A stretch of DNA of 24,848 nucleotides from Ilumatobacteraceae bacterium (GCA_021741795.1 JAIOXC010000004.1:1-24848); one strand, 5' to 3'; shown: positions 15,380 to 22,145, counted from the first letter of the stretch. The notes: generated by a model from the sequence alone, not told the origin. Program-made: numbers and translations.

Positions 15380-15393
15380 TCAGTCGTGATGTC

Positions 15394-17229
15394 GTGGCGG
15401 TAATCGCACGCATCGTTCCTGATGTAACTGGCGTTGACAAGGTTTTCGATTATCTCGTACCCGAGACGCTTGTCGGCAATATTTGTGTAGGTGATCGTGT
15501 TCGTATACCCCTGCACAACCGCAATGTTGCGGGGTGGGTTTTGCAACTTGGAGACACTGCAACACAATTTTCTGATGTAGACGAGAGTCGACTGCTGGAA
15601 GTCGTCAAAATTTTGGGCAAGGGACCGTCGCAAGAAGTAGTAGATCTTGCTCGTTGGGCTGCACACATGTGGGTTGGGCGTCTTCGTGCATTTTTTGTTG
15701 CTGCTTCTCCAGCGACACTTGTTGCAACATTGCCTGGTTCGCGTTACTCGCAAGTATCTACGCGTAAGAAATTTGACGTCGATCAACAAGCGAGTGATGC
15801 AATGAGTAGGGCAGGTGTTTGTGTTCTGCGCAGAGGGCCAGCATGTAGCCCACGATCATTGGTGCTTACGGCTGCTTCACAGGGTCCAGTACTCGTTATT
15901 ATTCCGACGCTCAATCGTTCCCGTCTGATGGCAGCGTCGCTACGCGAAAACGGACTCAGTGTTGCTGTTATGCCACAGGACTGGGCAGTTGCTGCTGGTG
16001 GAGTTGATGTGGTGATTGGGGCGCGCTCTGCAGTCTGGTCAAGCGTGCCATTATTGAAGAGCATCATTGTTATTGATGAACATGATGATTCGCTGCAAGA
16101 AGAGCGTTCTCCCTCATGGCATGCCCGAGAGATTGCAATACAGCGTGCCAAGCAGCTTGGAATTGCGTGTCTATTGGTTTCACCTGTTCCAAGCCTTCGG
16201 GCTCTGCACAGTGTTTCTGGTCTAGTCGCAAGTCTGGGTCCCAATACCGAGGCAAGTCATTGGCCACAAATTCGGGTGGTTGATCGTCGTCTTGACGAAC
16301 GTTGGTCTTCTTCGATGTTGTCGTCAGATCTCATTGAACAGTTGAGAGATCATTCACGTCGCATTGTGTGCGTGCTCAATGTGAAGGGGCGCGCAAGATT
16401 GCTTGCATGCGGCAGTTGCCGAGAACTTGTGAGATGTGATGTATGTGAGGCCGCTATGACGATGTCGGCGAGCAAACAGCTCGAATGTCCGCGGTGTGCA
16501 AACGTGCGACCAGCGGTTTGCGTTAAATGCGGTTCTGGAAAGCTTGCGGTTATTAAAGCAGGAGTTTCTCGCTTGCGCGAGGAATTGGCCGCTGCTGCCG
16601 GAAGGCAAATTGACGAAGTTGTGGAGATTTCGGGTGGTACGGCAGAAAAAGGTGGAATGGATAAAAATAGTGAAGTCGTTGATCAAACAAAAATGCTGTT
16701 TGTTGGCACTGAGGCTGCTCTGCATCGTGTGCGCGATGTGGACACAGTCGTATTCCTCGACATTGATCAAGAGATTTCCGCACCTCGATATCGAGCGGCT
16801 GAAATAACACTCTCACTGGTTGTACACGCCGCACGGTTGGTAGCGCGCAAAAGAAGTGGGTCAAGTAATAGAAGTGACGGCCTTGTGATGATTCAGTCGA
16901 TGTTGGCGGATCACGCTTTGTTGCGCGGACTTGCTTCCCATAATCTCAGCGAGTTTGTAGATGGCGAAATGTCGAGACGCAAGTTGATGCAATTGCCACC
17001 ATATGGCGCTTTGGCCCAGGTGAGCGGAACGGGCGTCGATCAAGTTGCTGACATCTTGCGCAGCAACGTATTGCTGCAGGTTTCAGCAACCACTAAGGAA
17101 ACCGTATTGGTGAAGTCAACTGATTGGGAAACTCTTGCAAATTCGATTTCGGATGCTCTCGTTACTGCATCCACACGGGGAAAGAAAGCCTTGCGGACTA
17201 AGACGCAGATTGATCCGCCCCGCGCGTAG
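15394..17229 (+). CDS. priA: Primosomal protein N' (PriA), degenerate actinobacterial type without helicase motifs
   Basis: PriA restarts collapsed replication forks. Here the N-terminal DNA-binding domain (IARIVPDVTGVDKVFDYLVP, then VGDRVRIPLHNRNVAGWV) and the zinc-binding cluster are kept, with eight cysteines at 339, 342, 348, 351, 365, 368, 376 and 379. The helicase core is eroded: no Walker A GKT is present where LVLTAASQGPVLVIIPT stands, and the DEEH box survives only as IDEHDDS (from residue 227). This loss is known for actinobacterial PriA, so the gene is probably functional as a structural restart factor rather than a pseudogene. I start at the GTG at 15394 (611 residues), 14 bases after metK; an ATG at 15328 lies inside metK and adds no conserved residues. 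Its last 32 bases overlap the convergent methyltransferase gene. Confidence 0.88.
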   Translation: MAVIARIVPDVTGVDKVFDYLVPETLVGNICVGDRVRIPLHNRNVAGWVLQLGDTATQFSDVDESRLLEVVKILGKGPSQEVVDLARWAAHMWVGRLRAFFVAASPATLVATLPGSRYSQVSTRKKFDVDQQASDAMSRAGVCVLRRGPACSPRSLVLTAASQGPVLVIIPTLNRSRLMAASLRENGLSVAVMPQDWAVAAGGVDVVIGARSAVWSSVPLLKSIIVIDEHDDSLQEERSPSWHAREIAIQRAKQLGIACLLVSPVPSLRALHSVSGLVASLGPNTEASHWPQIRVVDRRLDERWSSSMLSSDLIEQLRDHSRRIVCVLNVKGRARLLACGSCRELVRCDVCEAAMTMSASKQLECPRCANVRPAVCVKCGSGKLAVIKAGVSRLREELAAAAGRQIDEVVEISGGTAEKGGMDKNSEVVDQTKMLFVGTEAALHRVRDVDTVVFLDIDQEISAPRYRAAEITLSLVVHAARLVARKRSGSSNRSDGLVMIQSMLADHALLRGLASHNLSEFVDGEMSRRKLMQLPPYGALAQVSGTGVDQVADILRSNVLLQVSATTKETVLVKSTDWETLANSISDALVTASTRGKKALRTKTQIDPPRA

Positions 17230-17836
17230 GACGAACGCGTAGAACCCGGTATCCCTGTTTGCTGACGAGGCGATCAACTTGGTAACCGATTGATGTCAGC
17301 CAAACTGCAAGAGAGTCGGAGCCCAAATTTCTGTTAACAACTAGCCAGGCCTCACCCGAAGGGGTGAGTTTCGACAACCACATTTGCAGGAGAGCATGTA
17401 GTTCACTCTTCCCGATACGGATCGGAGGGTTTGACCAAATCAGATCAAAGCGCAAATCCTGCGGAATCGAAGTCGGGAGGATGGTCGTGATATTCCGCAA
17501 CTTGTTGAGTTTGGCATTTGCGGCGGTCAGCGCAATGGCGCGCTCGTTGACATCGACTGCGTAAACAGTTGCCTTCGGTGCGCGTGTTGCCAGTGTGAGT
17601 GCAATTGCCCCAGAGCCGCATCCGAGGTCGAGAAAATTACCCTTCGCGGGAGGTCGTGCAGCAGCATCAATGAGCACCATGGTGCCTGCATCGATTCCTT
17701 TGCGAGCGAAGACGCCACTGTCCAACACCACGTGCAACGTTTCGGAATCCACTTGCAGCTTCGCAGTTTTTTGTTTGCTTGTGCCCGCAGTCGACCCAGT
17801 TCGTGGTTGATTGGTGAAGTACTGCTCGTCGCTCAT
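17198..17836 (-). CDS. RsmC-like class I SAM-dependent methyltransferase
   Basis: Single-domain methyltransferase of 212 residues related to the C-terminal catalytic half of 16S rRNA m2G1207 methyltransferase RsmC. SAM motif I is FLDLGCGSGAIAL (DLGCGSG at 70-76), the acidic end of strand 2 is AVDVNERA, and the catalytic loop is IWSNPPIRIGK (SNPP at 135-138), typical of enzymes that methylate exocyclic amino groups. GVFARKGIDAGTMVLID matches the RsmC pre-motif. I start at the ATG complementary to 17834-17836; an in-frame ATG at 17890 would extend into def. The substrate (rRNA or other) is not proven. It is divergent from def across 23 bases and convergent with priA, and interrupts the usual priA-def-fmt order. 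Confidence 0.85.
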   Translation of the reverse strand: MSDEQYFTNQPRTGSTAGTSKQKTAKLQVDSETLHVVLDSGVFARKGIDAGTMVLIDAAARPPAKGNFLDLGCGSGAIALTLATRAPKATVYAVDVNERAIALTAANAKLNKLRNITTILPTSIPQDLRFDLIWSNPPIRIGKSELHALLQMWLSKLTPSGEAWLVVNRNLGSDSLAVWLTSIGYQVDRLVSKQGYRVLRVRPTRGADQSAS

Positions 17837-17859
17837 AAGCCTCGCTAGCCTTACACCAT
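17837..17859. promoter_or_regulatory. Very short divergent promoter region, methyltransferase / def
   Basis: Only 23 bases separate the two divergent start codons. On the + strand TAGCCT (17846-17851) lies eight bases before the def ATG and could be the -10 of a leaderless or nearly leaderless message. On the - strand TATGGT (17860-17855) is a -10 candidate about 18 bases before the methyltransferase ATG, with GCGAGG as a weak ribosome binding site. The two elements overlap, so polymerase could not use both at once. Confidence 0.35.
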
Positions 17860-18414
17860 ATGGCACAGACCAGTCCAACAGGCGCACCACACGGTGGCTT
17901 TACGATTCGAACCTACGGAGACCCCGTGCTCAAGACCATGGCAGCAGAGGTCACGAATGTAGATGGCAAGATCGCAACTCTGTGTGAGCAGATGTTTGAA
18001 ATGATGTACGAGGCTCCGGGCCTTGGTTTGGCCGCACCGCAGATTGGTGTTCAAAAGCAAATTTTCGTTTACGACGTAGATGATGACCCACAGATCATCC
18101 TCAACCCAACGATTGTCGAGTCGTCTGGAGAGTGGGTCTATGACGAGGGCTGTCTCTCAATACCGGGTTTGTATGTAGAGATGTTGCGCCCGAAGCAAGT
18201 TCTTGTGCGTGGGTTGTCCATTGATGGTGAAGAGATTCAAATAGAGGCGGACGAACTTCTGGCCCGATTGTTTCAACACGAGATTGATCATCTCAATGGA
18301 GTCCTGATGTTTGACCGCATGACGCCCGATCAGCGCAAACTCGCATTGGCGGAGTATCGACGTCAAGAAGAGCAACCGAAATCAAGCGAACCGGTGCACC
18401 TGCGACTGACGTGA
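17860..18414 (+). CDS. def: Peptide deformylase
   Basis: Metalloenzyme that removes the formyl group from the N-terminus of new proteins. All three signature motifs are present: GLGLAAPQIG at 54-63, EGCLSIPG with metal ligand Cys98, and QHEIDHLNG with His140 and His144 as ligands and Glu141 as catalytic acid. The 184-residue length is normal. ATG at 17860 has no clear Shine-Dalgarno, consistent with a leaderless message. It overlaps fmt by GTGA. Its pairing with fmt links formylation of the initiator tRNA with later deformylation. Confidence 0.96.
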   Translation: MAQTSPTGAPHGGFTIRTYGDPVLKTMAAEVTNVDGKIATLCEQMFEMMYEAPGLGLAAPQIGVQKQIFVYDVDDDPQIILNPTIVESSGEWVYDEGCLSIPGLYVEMLRPKQVLVRGLSIDGEEIQIEADELLARLFQHEIDHLNGVLMFDRMTPDQRKLALAEYRRQEEQPKSSEPVHLRLT

Positions 18415-19358
18415 AATCCATTGCAGCGTTACCAAAGGGACGAACAGAGCGGGTCATCTTTTTTGGCACTCCTGAGATTGCAGTTGGTCCACTCCGAGCA
18501 TTGGTCGCAGCTGGGTTTGTTGTTGATCTAGTCGTCACGGGTGTAGACAAGCGCAGGGGTCGTGGTTCACTAACATCACCAAGCCCCGTTAAGCAGGCGG
18601 CAATTGAGTTGCAAATTCCTGTCACTCACGATGTGGCAGATGCAGTTGCGCTCGTGAACAACAATCACGCAGATGATTCGAGCGATACAAACAGATTTCT
18701 CGGTGTGGTTGTTGCGTATGGTCACATCATTTCTACCGACGCATTGCAGGTGCTACCGATGATCAACATTCATTATTCCTTGCTGCCGAGATGGCGGGGC
18801 GCTGCACCAGTTGAACGTGCACTTCTGGCAGGAGATGAACAAACTGGTGTGTGCATCATGCAGGTTGTTGAGCAGTTGGACGCAGGAGACATCTTGTCAT
18901 CGGCGACCACACAGATTTCGCAAACGGACACCACTGCAACATTGCGTACACGCCTTGGTGAAATCGCGACTCCGTTGCTCATCGATGTGTTGACTCATGG
19001 CGCAACTGCGACAAAGCCGCAGAGCGGCGATGTAGTTGTGGCGGCAAAGATCACGCAAGTGGATCTTGAAATCGATTGGTCAAAACCAGCTGTAGTCATT
19101 GACAGACAGGTGCGAGTAGGCGGTGCATTCACTTTTTTTAATGACAAACGATTCAAAATTCATTCGCTCAAAGTGTCGGCAGAGATCTTCATCTCAGAAT
19201 CTGGCAACATAATGGCTGTGAACGATCGGGTTTTGGTGGCATGCGGTCAGGGAGTTGTCGAACTTGTGGAGGTTCAGCCAGAAGGCAAACCTCGCATCAG
19301 TGCCCAAGATTGGAAGAAAGGCGCGCGATTAGATGCGCAGAGTCGTCTCGGATTATGA
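18411..19358 (+). CDS. fmt: Methionyl-tRNA formyltransferase
   Basis: Formylates Met on the initiator tRNA using 10-formyltetrahydrofolate. The N-terminal Rossmann domain begins RVIFFGTPEIAVGPLRAL (from residue 14), with the loop KRRGRGSLTSPSPVKQAA that contacts the acceptor stem. The catalytic residues are Asn119 and His121 in INIHYSLLPRWRGAAP and Asp157 in LDAGD. A C-terminal OB-like domain (IDRQVRVGG onward) is present. The protein is 315 residues, normal. The GTG start overlaps the def stop by four bases; about 13 residues precede the first conserved strand, but no closer start exists. It ends in an ATGA overlap with the small cold-shock-domain gene. Confidence 0.95.
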   Translation: MKSIAALPKGRTERVIFFGTPEIAVGPLRALVAAGFVVDLVVTGVDKRRGRGSLTSPSPVKQAAIELQIPVTHDVADAVALVNNNHADDSSDTNRFLGVVVAYGHIISTDALQVLPMINIHYSLLPRWRGAAPVERALLAGDEQTGVCIMQVVEQLDAGDILSSATTQISQTDTTATLRTRLGEIATPLLIDVLTHGATATKPQSGDVVVAAKITQVDLEIDWSKPAVVIDRQVRVGGAFTFFNDKRFKIHSLKVSAEIFISESGNIMAVNDRVLVACGQGVVELVEVQPEGKPRISAQDWKKGARLDAQSRLGL

Positions 19359-19546
19359 ACGGTGTAGTTGCAAGTTTCAATAGCCACAGAGGTCTCGGCT
19401 ATATCGCTGTAGGTGATGAACAGTACTTATTTCACTGTGCCGAACTTGTCGATGGAACCCGTGAGATTGAAGTTGGCGCACAGGTTGGCTTTGTGGTGGC
19501 TTCTCGATTTGGCAATCTCGAGGCTTCGGAGATCATCAAGCTGTAG
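19355..19546 (+). CDS. Small cold-shock-domain (CspA-like) protein
   Basis: 63-residue single-domain protein, probably binding single-stranded RNA or DNA. The pattern NGVVASFNSHRGLGYIAVGDE corresponds to the family's GTVKWFNxxKGFGFI start, with RNP1 as RGLGYIAV; RNP2 is YLFHCAEL (VFVHFSAI in CspA), and a closing strand LEASEIIKL follows. Several usual aromatic residues differ: Trp is lost from the first strand and the first RNP1 Phe is Leu, so this is a divergent member. The ATG at 19355 overlaps the fmt stop (ATGA), so it is translated with fmt. Its last 11 bases overlap the convergent DUF1844 gene. Confidence 0.8.
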   Translation: MNGVVASFNSHRGLGYIAVGDEQYLFHCAELVDGTREIEVGAQVGFVVASRFGNLEASEIIKL

Positions 19547-19865
19547 GTGGTGCGACAGCGCCTTTGATCTGAACAAATGCCAATCGAATATTGCCCAGCG
19601 CATCGTTGAGTGTCGCATGTTCGTCTCCGAGCCGTGGTCCAAGTCCTTCTACGAGGCAGGCGACAGCGTCAATAGCGAGTGCGGCTTCGACCAAATGTGG
19701 TGGCTCGGCAGACAGATGGATGGCAGCCAATTCGTAGAGTCCCATGATGTGGTTGACTACAACCACTTCTGCTGGAGCCTCGCCCAATCGTTCCCGGGCG
19801 TCAGCAAGGGCATCGGCAGCGTCTTCGAGTTGGTCAGTATTTGGATCGGTGGGGAGTTGACTCAT
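19536..19865 (-). CDS. DUF1844 domain-containing protein
   Basis: 109-residue soluble protein, mostly helical, with no catalytic motif that I can name. The pattern PAEVVVVNHIMGLYELAAIHL, then VEAALAIDAVACLVEGLGPRLG and LNDALGNIRLAFVQIKGA, matches DUF1844 proteins of actinobacteria, which sit next to infC in many genomes. The function of the family is unknown. I start at the ATG complementary to 19863-19865; an in-frame ATG at 19967 would add an unlikely 34-residue tail across the promoter region. The C-terminus ends VAPPTA. It is divergent from infC and convergent with the cold-shock-like gene, overlapping it by 11 bases. It is probably transcribed without a leader. Confidence 0.75.
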   Translation of the reverse strand: MSQLPTDPNTDQLEDAADALADARERLGEAPAEVVVVNHIMGLYELAAIHLSAEPPHLVEAALAIDAVACLVEGLGPRLGDEHATLNDALGNIRLAFVQIKGAVAPPTA

Positions 19866-20103
19866 GTGCGATACGCTAATAGCCCAAGTGGGGAACATTG
19901 TTCTCCCACCTGACCACAAGATTTCAGCACAAATATCGTCTTTAGGGACGTGAACCGCGGCTGGCAAGTGCGTTTGGGTCGGTAGTGCTGGTGAGGCTTT
20001 GTGCCCAGCGCTTCGACTTCTGCGCGCCTTCCAACTCGGTGAACATCACTTGAGACGCCATCAACTACAGGAGGCCACACCGCTTGCATAAAAGAGTCCA
20101 GCC
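19866..20103 (+). promoter_or_regulatory. infC leader region with two RNA hairpins
   Basis: The largest gene-free stretch of the window, 238 bases between divergent DUF1844 and infC. It contains a hairpin at 19888-19909 (GTGGG+GAAC pairing with GTTC+CCCAC around an ATT loop, one bulged T) and a second stem at 19985-20011 (GTGCTGG with CCAGCGC, 13-base loop, one G-U pair). A strong AGGAGG follows at 20069-20074. TTGACT at 19857-19862 is a possible -35, but no good -10 is at standard distance. infC-rpmI-rplT leaders of other bacteria bind L20 or respond to IF3; this one may be a control region, but I could not match it to a known leader family. Confidence 0.5.
19873..19878 (-). promoter_or_regulatory. 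Possible -10 box for leaderless DUF1844 message
   Basis: On the reverse strand TAGCGT (fits TAnnnT) ends seven bases before the ATG of the DUF1844 gene, the spacing expected for a leaderless transcript. There is no Shine-Dalgarno between them. A short motif, so only moderate support. Confidence 0.35.
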
Positions 20104-20107
20104 ATAG
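20084..20107 (+). other. Possible 7-codon leader ORF coupled to infC
   Basis: TTG at 20084 lies nine bases after a strong Shine-Dalgarno (AGGAGG, 20069-20074) and opens a frame reading M-H-K-R-V-Q-P before TAG at 20105-20107. The stop overlaps the proposed infC ATA start as ATAG, the same four-base geometry used at other junctions of this window. Alternatively, a -1 slip (or one missing A) in the AAAA run at 20090-20093 would join this start directly to the infC frame. Sequence facts are certain; function is inferred. Confidence 0.4.
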
Positions 20108-20715
20108 CACCGCCAATTAACGAACCACGGTACAACGAAAGAATTCGCGCTCGCGAAGTTCGCCTCGTTGATGCTGATGGTTCACAAGTTGGAGTCGTAT
20201 CAATTGTCGAAGCACTCGAAAGAGCAGCCAAGGCAGAACTTGATCTCGTTGAAGTAGCAGCTCAAGCAGACCCGCCCGTATGTCGAATTATGGACTACGG
20301 AAAGTTCCGTTATGAGGAAGCACAACGAATCAAGGAATCGCGCAAGAAGACGATTCAGATCACGATGAAAGAGGTGAAGTTCAAGCCGAAGATCGGTAAA
20401 GGTGACTTCAACACCAAAGTGCGCCACATCCACGAGTTTCTCGAGGAAGGTCACAAGGTCAAAGTCACGTTGCAGTTCAGAGGACGCGAAATGGCTCACC
20501 CGGAGTTGGGAACCAAAATTCTTGACGCCGTTATCGAAGATTTAGGTCAATTGGCTCGCGTGGACACCATGGCGAGACTTGAAGGCCGAAATATGACGAT
20601 GGTGCTCTCACCAGAAAAGAAAACAGCGGCAAAGAAACCAAGCACAAAACCAGCTGCACCCGCACCAGCTCCGGCTCCACAAGCCGAAGTTATACCTGAA
20701 GCAGCAGCCGAATAA
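20104..20715 (+). CDS. infC: Translation initiation factor IF-3
   Basis: Keeps 30S subunits free and checks start-codon choice. The N-terminal domain begins RYNERIRAREVRLVDADG, contains DLDLVEVAAQADPPVCRIMD (first residues differ slightly) and the linker YGKFRYEEAQR; the C-terminal domain has VKFKPKIGKGDFNTK, KVKVTLQFRGREMAHPELG and MTMVLSPEKK. After the in-frame TAA at 20089 there is no ATG, GTG or TTG before these residues; the first ATG is at 20290, far inside. I take ATA at 20104 (203 residues) as the start, with ATT at 20116 as the main alternative. Rare starts are a known feature of infC, because IF3 rejects them and so limits its own synthesis. An Ala-Pro-rich tail (PAAPAPAPAPQAE) closes the protein. 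rpmI and rplT follow, the classic operon. Confidence 0.9.
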   Translation: MAPPINEPRYNERIRAREVRLVDADGSQVGVVSIVEALERAAKAELDLVEVAAQADPPVCRIMDYGKFRYEEAQRIKESRKKTIQITMKEVKFKPKIGKGDFNTKVRHIHEFLEEGHKVKVTLQFRGREMAHPELGTKILDAVIEDLGQLARVDTMARLEGRNMTMVLSPEKKTAAKKPSTKPAAPAPAPAPQAEVIPEAAAE

Positions 20716-20719
20716 TTTC

Positions 20720-20728
20720 TTATCCACA
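20720..20728 (+). promoter_or_regulatory. Single perfect DnaA-box match
   Basis: TTATCCACA, a perfect match to the 9-base DnaA box, lies in the 46-base infC-rpmI spacer. I noticed no second box beside it, so it is no origin. It may be a DnaA-titration or regulatory site, or chance. Confidence 0.3.
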
Positions 20729-20761
20729 AACAATCTCGACAGAAACAACAGGAGACACACA

Positions 20762-20959
20762 ATGCCAAAGATGAAAACATCAAAGACCACGGCCAAGCGT
20801 TTTAAGACGACCGGTACCGGCAAATTGCGCCGTCAGCAATCGATGCGTCAGCACTTGTTTGAACACAAGGCTTCAACACGTACGCGCCGTCTCGATGGTT
20901 CGGTAGACGTTCACTCTGGTGATGTCAAGCGCATCAAGCGCCTGTTGGGCATGCGCTAG
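20762..20959 (+). CDS. rpmI: 50S ribosomal protein L35
   Basis: Small basic 50S protein of 65 residues, normal length. The N-terminus PKMKTSKTTAKRFKTTGTGK is the L35 signature, followed by LRRQQSMRQHLFEHKAST and the closing VKRIKRLLGMR. A good ribosome binding site (CAGGAG, near 20749-20754) precedes the ATG. It lies between infC and rplT in the conserved order. In well-studied bacteria, L20 represses this operon; no separate control element is obvious in the short spacers. Confidence 0.97.
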   Translation: MPKMKTSKTTAKRFKTTGTGKLRRQQSMRQHLFEHKASTRTRRLDGSVDVHSGDVKRIKRLLGMR

Positions 20960-21015
20960 AGATTTCAGATCATAAGAAGTTCGACGATAAGACAAACTGA
21001 CGAAAGGGTTTTAAC

Positions 21016-21372
21016 ATGGCACGCGTAAAAAGAGCAGTACATGCAAGAAAGAAACACAAAGCAATTCTCGAGAAGGCCAAGGGTTACTACGGCGATCGCA
21101 GCCGCACATTCCGTTCGGCCAACGAGCAGGTTCTTCACTCCGGTCAGTATGCGTTTCGTGACCGTCGTGCAAAGAAGGGCGAGTTCCGAAGTTTGTGGAT
21201 CGCCCGTATCAATGCTGGCTGTCGCCAAAACGACTTCACGTACAGTCGCCTGATTGCAGGATTGTCAAAAGCTGGCGTTGTTGTCGATCGCAAGATCATG
21301 GCCGACCTCGCAGTGCATGACGAAGCCGCTTTCAAAGCCTTAGTAGAAACCGCAAGAGGGGCGCTCGTCTGA
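21016..21372 (+). CDS. rplT: 50S ribosomal protein L20
   Basis: Early-assembly 50S protein that binds 23S rRNA and in several bacteria also represses its own operon. The 118-residue product begins ARVKRAVHARKKHKAIL and contains AKGYYGDRSRTFRSANEQVL and FRSLWIARINAGCRQNDFTY, all typical. GAAAGGG at 21002-21008 is well spaced before the ATG. Its stop overlaps the probable CTG start of the next gene by four bases, joining the RNA methyltransferase to the ribosomal operon. Confidence 0.97.
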   Translation: MARVKRAVHARKKHKAILEKAKGYYGDRSRTFRSANEQVLHSGQYAFRDRRAKKGEFRSLWIARINAGCRQNDFTYSRLIAGLSKAGVVVDRKIMADLAVHDEAAFKALVETARGALV

Positions 21373-22145
21373 GCGAGACTCGACTCGGTTTTACACATCC
21401 GCGCGTACAGCGACTGCGTCGACTTGCAAGTCGGCGCAGTGAACGGATTGAAGAAGGTTGTTTTGTAGTTGAAGGACCAACGCTGATCGCTGAAGCGATC
21501 AGTGCCGGTTGGCATGTTGAAGAACAATTCGTTGCGCCAAATGGAATGGCAGTATTGGGTAGCGATACACCGGTACACATTCTTGAAAATGGTGTTCTTG
21601 AGCGCGTTGCTTCGACAACATCACCACAGCCTGTTATTGCAATAGTTCGACGTCGCACGTTTGGTATTGATTCGGTATCGAACGCAGAGTGGGTTGTCGT
21701 TGCCGATGGCATTTCCGATCCCGGAAATCTGGGCACAATTTTCCGATCGGCGGAAGCGGCAGGCGCATCGGCCGTTGTTCTCACGCCCGGAACAGTTGAG
21801 GCGTTTAATCCCAAAGTTGTTCGCGCATCGGCGGGTTCAATGTTTTATGTACCCATCATTGAGGACGTCAAAACCTACAAATTGCAGGCTGCGGGTTTTC
21901 GTGTTATCGGCACGTCATCCCACGACCAAGAGGGAAGTATTGATTACACCTCAGCCAACTTCACGGATCGTGTAGCGATCGTCGTTGGCAATGAGGCGCA
22001 CGGCTTGGTTGACTCGAGCAATATTGATCAGTGGGTCATGGTTCCACATAGAGGTCGAAGCGAGAGTCTCAATGTTGCGATGGCGGCGACTCTGGTGTGT
22101 TTCGAAGTTGCTAAACAACGGGATCACGCAGCCTCTAACGAGTAA
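21369..22145 (+). CDS. SpoU (TrmH) family RNA 2'-O-methyltransferase, probable CTG start
   Basis: SPOUT-fold methyltransferase acting on ribose 2'-OH of rRNA or tRNA with SAM. The three family motifs are visible: VVADGISDPGNLGTIFRSAE, AIVVGNEAHGL and VPHRGRSESLNVAMAATL. Upstream, the frame encodes the substrate-binding domain (HPRVQRLRRLASRRSERIEE then GCFVVEGPTLIAEAISAG), so a start at the first ATG (21546) would cut off about 59 family residues. No ATG, GTG or TTG is available before it; the CTG at 21369 overlaps the rplT stop as CTGA and has AAGAGGGG (21354-21361) seven bases upstream. From CTG the protein is 258 residues, the normal size. A gene of this family between rplT and pheS is common in actinobacteria; the exact target (RlmB- or TsnR-like) is unknown. 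Confidence 0.87.
   Translation: MSETRLGFTHPRVQRLRRLASRRSERIEEGCFVVEGPTLIAEAISAGWHVEEQFVAPNGMAVLGSDTPVHILENGVLERVASTTSPQPVIAIVRRRTFGIDSVSNAEWVVVADGISDPGNLGTIFRSAEAAGASAVVLTPGTVEAFNPKVVRASAGSMFYVPIIEDVKTYKLQAAGFRVIGTSSHDQEGSIDYTSANFTDRVAIVVGNEAHGLVDSSNIDQWVMVPHRGRSESLNVAMAATLVCFEVAKQRDHAASNE

Noticed and set aside
15328..15393. Longer priA start inside metK
   Set aside because: Adds 22 residues with no family counterpart, overlapping the conserved metK C-terminus; GTG 15394 fits better.
19427..19913. 166-codon forward frame across the cold-shock gene and the DUF1844 region (19413-19913)
   Set aside because: Overlaps two better-supported genes and resembles no family; a shadow of the reverse-strand DUF1844 gene.
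20290..20715. Short infC starting at the first ATG
   Set aside because: Would remove most of the conserved N-terminal domain, which is encoded intact upstream in the same frame.
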